Below, one piece after another: positions 27,411 to 64,000 of a stretch of 64,000 nt of DNA. Each line of letters opens with the position of its first letter. Positions within the stretch are counted from its first letter, which is position 1. Source of the DNA: Pocillopora verrucosa (taxonomy: Eukaryota; Cnidaria; Anthozoa; Scleractinia; Pocilloporidae); the NCBI RefSeq assembly GCF_036669915.1, contig NC_089312.1, positions 18,963,817 through 19,027,816 on the forward strand, in the 5' to 3' direction. Both the position numbers and the translations under genes were made by a program. The notes beneath the pieces are model-generated. The model was not told the origin of the DNA and ran no database searches. It saw nothing but the letters and a program-made list of their open reading frames with translations.

Positions 27411-28389
27411 TTAGAAGATTGGGTATAAGATTATTTGCATGATCACAATCATTAAGGCCAAGGTTTGTTGGAAATTTGCATACTTCAATAACAAAAAAAA
27501 AACAAGTTCTGGGAACCGTACTATCTCCTCTAGGTGATTTTACATCTCAGTAAGTTTCAGAACTTTCAGCGTTAACACATTGATGACTTAAGTAACTCCA
27601 GCTTTCTTCTTAAAAACAACTAAAAATCTAGAAGTTAGGCGAAAACGGCATTATTTCGACTTTCTGCGCTAAAAGTATATCATACTGGTAGGACAAGAGT
27701 GAACAACTTCAATATTTTTTGGCAGCAGATAAAAAATTTCCTGCGCAAATCTGGAATCCACAGAAAACAAAACTGGATGCCATACTAAGTTTGGGGACCC
27801 ATGAAAAATTTCAACATTCTATAGCTATTGCTACTTTCTTGTTTACAAAAAACCCTCACAGTTCAAGTAAACAAAGTATATACTGTAAACAATTTATTGA
27901 TATCTTTATATTAGTTTAATAGTGGGTTTTTTTTTTTTTACAAAAACATTACATGCCCATATACAATATTTACAATATCTAATTGAGAAAAAACTAATAT
28001 TGATTCGATCTTACTACATACGTCTGACATATTGGAACAGACAACGAGATACGATATTTAGAATCGACGTGCAGTTCCTTAATTGCTATCTCAAGATCAA
28101 ATTCCTATTGTCGTTTAAAGAGAACAATGCTCTTAGAAATATATTTAGTCGAAAATAGAGCGCTTGGTTTAATAACCCGTACGAAAAGTTGCAGCTAACG
28201 TAACTCAAACTACCAAACTTCAAAACATAACAAACAAATAAATAAACAAAAGCCGCCGTATAAGCAATGAAACTATAAGCTGACAGGATTGAAAATTTCT
28301 TGTCAGCAAATGTAGGATTTCTCGAAGTTACAAAGTAAAACACAACGAGATTATGTAAAGAAGTTAACCATGTGCTCAACTCAGCGAAC

Positions 28390-28606
28390 TGAACACCCTT
28401 CTTAAGTTCTTAACTTCCATCAGTGACCAAGACAGAATTTCTCCTTACAATATCAATACAATATCAAGCAGGCAAGTGATAAGAATATAGAAAAACATCA
28501 AATATGGCATTACTTGTTGATCCACTAGGAAATTGCCAAACTCACATCATATGAGTTGTATTGCAGCCAGTAAGGAGAATTACTGATGAAATCTCGGGAG
28601 TGAAAA
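28390..28606 (+). repeat. MITE-like element, group 1
   Basis: About 210 bp downstream of PCGF-C. It contains CAGTGACCAAGACAGAATTT, CTCCTTACAATATCAATACA, and near the end CAGTAAGGAGAATTACTGAT before CTCGGGAGTGAAAAGG. Both ends are slightly eroded compared with the copies at 42154 and 57408. Confidence 0.7.
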
Positions 28607-29165
28607 GGTATCGCTGAACTGGTGGAGTTTCATTGCGGTAGTAAAAAGTTGGGGCCAGCAAATCGTTCTTCAAGAAGCGCAATTGGCTGGAAGGGGAAAT
28701 CATTCAAGATGACGTTTCATCTATTACTGATTTTCAAGAAGACGTGAAAATTAGTCAACCCTACCAATTAGAAGCGTCATCAAGACTAGTTCGGATTGCC
28801 ATTTAACTCGCAGGCTAAATCTTTTATAGAAAGGAGACTGGTTCAAGCCTCCTCCCTCCGCCCTTTTCAGAGGAAGATTAAAGTTTGGGTTTTTCCCTCT
28901 TTCTCTGAACTAATAAAATAAATAACTTACGATTTCTAAAGAAAAAACAAACTACATTGACCTTTAAACTGTAAACAGCTAATAATCAATAATGAATTGG
29001 TAAAGAGTGATGTGAAGTAAAAGAGAAATCAAGACAAACACTGGAGCTGGCCAATTTTTCTATTCTTGAGACTTGTTTGGTGAATATGGCTTGAATTTGT
29101 CTAAGAAGAGGTTACATGTTAATCAGAGTGTTCTCTGTTTTTAACTAAAATCTTTTATTCAATTG

Positions 29166-59742
<30,577 letters not shown>

Positions 59743-60314
59743 TTCCAATGCATCGCAAACCGACGGAGAATTTTCTTCACGCCTCCATTTCGAGCGAACC
59801 GTCGCTTCTAAATATCTTCTGACAAGCAGTGGTGTGAACAGCTATAAATGAAGACATGTTCCAAGTCAGCGAGTACAGTAAATTGACAGGCGCTAGCGCT
59901 TGACGGGCAAGCAGAGCTCTCAGTCTACTCGACCAGCAAACCACAGAAAAGGCGTAGCACAGCTAAATCAATGATGAATTTATCTATCGATTTTAGATCA
60001 CATTTTATTGCTGAGGTTTTCCAAATGAAAAGTTTCAAATTATGATCATGACCTTGTCATACGTATTATTACAGTATTACGCATTGTGTATTCATTGTAT
60101 CCTACTCGTTCATGACAAAGTTGCGTGTTAATGTGTTACTTCTTACGCCCGAGTCGACCGTGGAAATTGACAGGAATAATTGCATTTGAAATTATGGAAG
60201 TAAATATTTATTGTACATTAGACACGGTAGTCACTGTTCCGTGTTGCATAAGACAAAAAGAAACATATTTTTCAGGATTTTTTTGTCCTCTTTTTTTGCC
60301 GGCTCCCCTATTCT

Positions 60315-60528
60315 TTTAACGCTTTCACTCCCAAATCGCATTAGTAATACTCCTTACTGTCTGCCATACAATTCTCATGATGTTGGTTCAGAGAATTTGG
60401 CATTAGATCAACCAATAATTCCCCGCTAATTATATTTTTATTAATTCCCATCACCTCTCTGCTTGACATTGTATTGATATTGTAAGGAGAAATTCTGTCT
60501 TAGTCACTCGTGGGAGTTGAAGGGCTAT
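60315..60528 (-). repeat. MITE-like element, group 1
   Basis: About 214 bp from TTTTAACGCTTTCACTCCCA to GTGGGAGTTGAAGGGCTATG. Internal landmarks CTCCTTACTGTCTGCCATAC and TTGTAAGGAGAAATTCTGTC identify it. The right end has mutated bases. Located 3' of PCGF-D. Confidence 0.75.
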
Positions 60529-60750
60529 GGTGACTAAAAAATAAATACGTCAGCATGAAGATTCAATACTTCTATTCTATGACGATCAATTCTTTACAAG
60601 TCCAGTTTTAAAAAATTGCCCTGTCATTGACGACCCTTTCAACTTACACAGTTACCATAGCTACGGTTAAACGTATAAGAAATGTTAAGATGGAGATTAA
60701 TCAGTGGCCAGATATTTCGCATCCCCCCAAAAAAGGGTCATAATAAATAA

Positions 60751-60826
60751 GTTGATAATGTAAATTTGCCACCGTAAATAGTTTCTAAGCTTACGTTTTA
60801 AGCGTAAGCCCTTCATCAGGCGATAA
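60751..60826 (+). repeat. 76-bp dispersed repeat, copy 1
   Basis: It starts AGTTGATAATGTAAATTTGC and ends AGCCCTTCATCAGGCGAT. It includes a small palindrome (GCTTACG/CGTAAGC). A second copy is at 63332 in the same orientation. Confidence 0.7.
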
Positions 60827-60942
60827 AAATAAATTATCTTGTGTTACCCAGCACCACAGTTTCTTTAGAAACTCAGCCCTTTATCCGTGATAAATAACGG
60901 TACTCTGTTCCTGTGATAGACTGCTTTGTTCGATTGCTTCTT

Positions 60943-61158
60943 AATCCTTTAAGACTCTTTAAACCCTGAGTGACCAACAACTAATTTCTCCTTACAGTGA
61001 TACTTCTTAATCATTCATTACAACTATGAAAATAAGGGAAATAGTCGCCAACCTAAGAAGCTTTGATTTTTAAACAAATTCTCCTTGTCAGTACTAAAGG
61101 AAATGTGGAGAAAAGAGTATAAAAAATATGGATACAAATGTTAGGGTGTAAACGGTGA
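60943..61158 (+). repeat. MITE-like element, group 2
   Basis: It begins TAATCCTTTAAGACTCTTTA, contains GAGTGACCAACAACTAATTT and AATTCTCCTTGTCAGTACTA, and ends GTTAGGGTGTAAACGGTGA. This is the same arrangement as the copy at 21175. Confidence 0.65.
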
Positions 61159-62739
61159 AAATGATCAACAACATTTTGGGTATTTGTTTGATACCCAGTG
61201 CTAGTCCTGACCAACAAATCACAAGCAGTGCTAACTATTATGAAGGAAAGTCTATGATTCTCTACTTTTTACCCCTACTTTGTTTGTTTGCATTTGATGT
61301 TGTTGTTGTTTTTCGCTTTCAAGCGACTAATGTAGACATACGCGGGGCATACCAGCAAAGGGAAAAGTTCATAGAATAAGAGTATGCACAGAGGCCGCGA
61401 TGAATCTTTGTCATCTCAACCTCTTATCTCATTAGTTCTTATCTATACATAAACATAATCTCTAATCCACTTGTTTGGATAAAAGCCCAACGCCTCTTAA
61501 CCCATTCACACACTTTCCTAAAACACAATATTTACTTTAATATTTTATTTACATTATTTGCTGCTGAATGTGTCTCAGGTTGTGTTCGTCTGGGATCAGT
61601 CCCTCCTTACTAGCCCCAGAGCAGGCCTATCATTTGTAGCCCTGTTGCAAGTGCGTTTCTTCGCTCGCAAGTAAGTGTGATGCCTTAGGCATGGCAAGTT
61701 TGCGAGGGGTCTGGCACTGATAGCGAGTGTTTTATCGCGAGCTGCTCCTCACCAGCTTAGTCTGTCGCGTTAAGTTAAACGAATTCTGTGAAAAGAAGAA
61801 GGTAGCAGAGTTCTCTTTACAGAGAGTTCACTCTCAGAGTCTGTGCGGCGCCGACGGATTTCTTTTAACACTAGAAGTAAAATGAGCTGGTAGAAAGGAG
61901 CTGCTCGTAGTCTACGAAATATCAACACCACTGTGACAATAAACCCAGCTCGTTAAAACCCACGCCACCTGCATGACATTGTATAACTTAGTATCATTAT
62001 GGGGTCAAGACGGCTGGATGCCTGCCACATTCTTCTTTCGCGTTTCATGAGTCAAGATTTAGGCCAAGAAAGGCAGAGGCAAAAGACAGTGTTTCACAAA
62101 TTCTAGGGGTACACGCATCTTTTCATCAGTTAGAGAGTCGATTTTCGAGAATCATTTACCAACAAAAGGGCTGTGCAGTTCATGACTCGTACTGGTGACG
62201 ACTTGTTGACCTCACAATTTTTGATCCACTCATGTTGTTTGTAGTATAATCGACTGTATCATGAATTTTCTAAAGCCATTGGATGAACACTAGGCAAATT
62301 CCATTCTCAGTCAACTTCAGTCCTACTGGTAACAACGACTGAAGATTAAACGTGGTAAGCGAACAACCCAGTCATTACTATCATTATTTTTTATGCACTG
62401 GCTTTCCGTATCTTACAAAGTTGACATCTTCGTTGTCTTCTCTGGCGTAATTGAGGTATCATCCATTCAGCGCATGTGCCATCTTGTGCACAATTGTTTA
62501 AAGTACGACAGTTCTTAGGAGATATCATGAACACGGTAATGTAACACCATAGGTGGTGCCTGGGGAAAAAGACAAAAAGTGGATTCAATATTCAATAATA
62601 GAAAAAGAAGGACAGCTTCTGCGAGATATATTGATTTAAAAAAGATAGCCTTTGGTAGTTAGTAGGTCGAAATTCAAAGGCCGAAAGAGGATCTGATTCA
62701 TAAATCAGTGTTCATATTATCAACATTCTTTCCTATGGT

Positions 62740-62930
62740 TTAATCCTTTAACTCACAAGATCTCTAACTGCTACATATTTCTTTGAAAATTTGCAACGTG
62801 AATTTGGTTTTAGATCGAGATGACTTCTCCCTGTTACGTTAGAGTATTCTCAAAATCTTTTTGTTGAATAATGTATGAATATTATAAGGAGAAATTACAT
62901 GTTAATCTCTTTTAGAAATTAAAGGGTTCA
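62740..62930 (-). repeat. MITE-like element, group 3
   Basis: About 190 bp from TTTAATCCTTTAACTCACAA to TTTAGAAATTAAAGGGTTCA. The ends resemble group 1 and ATTATAAGGAGAAATTACAT is shared in style, but the middle is different. Only one copy is in the window. Confidence 0.5.
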
Positions 62931-62994
62931 GGTAACTGAAACTAAATATCTTGCTAGTGTCCAAACAAAACTAACCTACTCATATTTGAATTAT

Positions 62995-63052
62995 AATAAA
63001 TAAATAAATAAATTCATGAATAATCTTTTAATTATAACAAATAAATAAATCA
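62995..63052. repeat. (AAAT)n-rich stretch
   Basis: Two clusters of AAAT units (around 62995-63014 and 63040-63050) in AT-rich DNA. Confidence 0.7.
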
Positions 63053-63331
63053 TCTAACTTTACAGCTCCCCCACAAGGTATATTCTGAGTGAGTGTAATT
63101 AAACAATGTAAAAAAAAAATTTCCTAACAAACACAAAGCAGTTAAAATCCTAACTTGTAGGAGGAAGGCCAGTTGGTTTTGCTTGTAATAAGTATGGAAT
63201 CTTGTAAACTCCTTTTAATAGCACACATTAGTGGCAAACCATAATATTAGGTAGAGGGGGTAAGCTTCTGAAGAAAGTGTGTTGCTGTGTCCATGGGGAA
63301 ATAGAACAAGATAATTTGGTTTTATCAACTG

Positions 63332-63407
63332 AGTTGATAATGTAAATTGGCCACCCTAAAGAGTTTCAAAGCTGACTTTTTGAGGGTTAGCCCTTCATCA
63401 GAGTGAT
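63332..63407 (+). repeat. 76-bp dispersed repeat, copy 2
   Basis: It starts AGTTGATAATGTAAATTGGC and ends AGCCCTTCATCAGAGTGAT. Most bases agree with copy 1 at 60751, including the spacing of both conserved ends. Confidence 0.7.
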
Positions 63408-63593
63408 TGGAGGAATTGTGGGTTGTGCGTGTGTTTATGTGTAGAAAATGGAGTTATGCTATTTTTTGGGAATGTGGTGACCAGAAAACATGAATCAATT
63501 TGATGAATGTTGGATGTTTGCAAAAAAAGGGTGAGTATAATCTTGACCATTACCCACATAGAGAGACAAAAAAATACAAAAATACATAATCAC

Positions 63594-63674
63594 CTTGCCT
63601 AACCACTCGCTTATCCAAATAAACTTCATGGTTCTGAATGGATGAATCACATGTTCATTACACACAATTTCCAC
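63594..63674 (-). CDS. PCGF1-like RAWUL exon (partial gene)
   Basis: An 81-bp exon with acceptor CTGCAG|GTGG and donor GCAAG|GTGATT, phase 0 at both ends. This is the same size and phase as the penultimate exon of the four other PCGF genes. It encodes 27 residues starting VEIVCNEHVI and ending FIWISEWLGK. The TMKFIWISEWLGK part resembles PCGF1 (NSPC1; TMKQIW-type, ending in W-x-GK) more than PCGF3/5, whose exon ends in TRWR-x-K. PCGF1 is the PRC1.1 subunit that pairs with BCOR. Upstream exons should lie beyond 64000. The last exon was not found to the left, so this could also be an isolated exon copy. Confidence 0.6.
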
Positions 63675-64000
63675 CTGCAGCATGAAAACATATCATCTCT
63701 GAGTTCAAAAATACAACACTAAATTGTAAAGCTGATAACAGCTGCTGCCAAGTCTTGCTTGACTGCCAGAGCTTATCCAGGTTTCTGTTGCATAAAGAAG
63801 CAAGGGTTATTGTTACTCATCATGGATAAATTTATAGTCAATCAAAGGTTACCTCACAGCTCTTTTTCAGATTTTGCTAACAATGTTTTGCTACCCATTT
63901 ATAAACCTGGGTGGAAAGAGGCCCTGCAGGGTGAAGTGACCTACCCAAGAACACAAAGAAATTACTCTGGTCAGGGCTTAAACAGAATTGTGTGATGATG
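63675..64000. other. Right edge, likely intron of the PCGF1-like gene
   Basis: No exon recognised. The plus-strand open frame at 63759-63995 has no domain. If the gene is intact this is intron sequence leading to exons beyond the window. Confidence 0.4.

Larger units (their letters stand above)
24649..28400. other. Intergenic DNA upstream of PCGF-B
   Basis: AT-rich sequence between the PCGF-B start and the region 3' of PCGF-C. Apart from the tRNA-like and Penelope-type motifs listed separately I see no gene. Frames at 26850-27119, 27719-27919 and 28086-28379 have no family motif. Confidence 0.5.
59743..63593. other. 3' region of PCGF-D and upstream DNA
   Basis: Repeat-rich DNA holding one group-1, one group-2 and one group-3 MITE-like copy and both copies of a 76-bp repeat. 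The missing 3' exon of the PCGF1-like gene should lie here or further left, but I could not identify it. Confidence 0.45.

Overview
The window is intron-rich animal DNA, AT-rich outside the exons and dense in short dispersed repeats. The gene set (a NOT/EMX/VAX-group homeobox gene, Polycomb PCGF genes and a Regnase-type RNase with an N4BP1-like front end) fits an early-branching metazoan. An anthozoan cnidarian such as a coral or sea anemone is my best guess, but it is inferred from style and content and is not proven here. Gene models were built by eye: I matched predicted exon peptides to known families and checked splice signals and phase at every junction.

Layout from left to right. (1) A two-exon homeobox gene on the minus strand (about 3957 to 1611). 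(2) PCGF-A on the plus strand (7768-13914) and PCGF-B on the minus strand (24648-16311). They converge tail to tail and form a recent inverted duplicate. (3) PCGF-C on the minus strand (44794-29166). It has one probable extra exon. A large intronless gene (36256-34148, minus) for a KH-like/UBA-like/NYN RNase/CCCH protein lies wholly inside one of its introns. (4) PCGF-D on the plus strand (52233-59742), the most canonical PCGF3/5 protein. (5) One exon of a PCGF1-like gene on the minus strand (63674-63594), whose other exons I could not place.

PCGF proteins pair by their RING finger with RING1/RNF2 and use a C-terminal RAWUL domain to assemble variant PRC1, which monoubiquitinates H2A on chromatin. 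Four complete genes plus one PCGF1-like exon within 56 kb is an unusual local expansion. A, B and C share derived residues not found in D (a Lys-Pro pair in the RING where D has Asp-Ala, a Pro-Phe-Glu-Met-Leu segment after it, and a Met-Ala-Ile/Val-Leu mini first exon). Intron positions and phases are nearly identical in all of them, and A and C share a rare GC-AG intron.

The nested RNase gene has a compact promoter with a perfect NF-kB consensus, an IRF-like site and a TATA box, which suggests an inducible immune-type gene. The remaining space holds introns and intergenic DNA with about eleven copies of MITE-like elements (three groups), one clear TIR element with target-site duplication, a tRNA-derived SINE-like sequence, Penelope-type motifs and small tandem repeats. 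I saw no rRNA, CRISPR array, or bacterial or viral gene.
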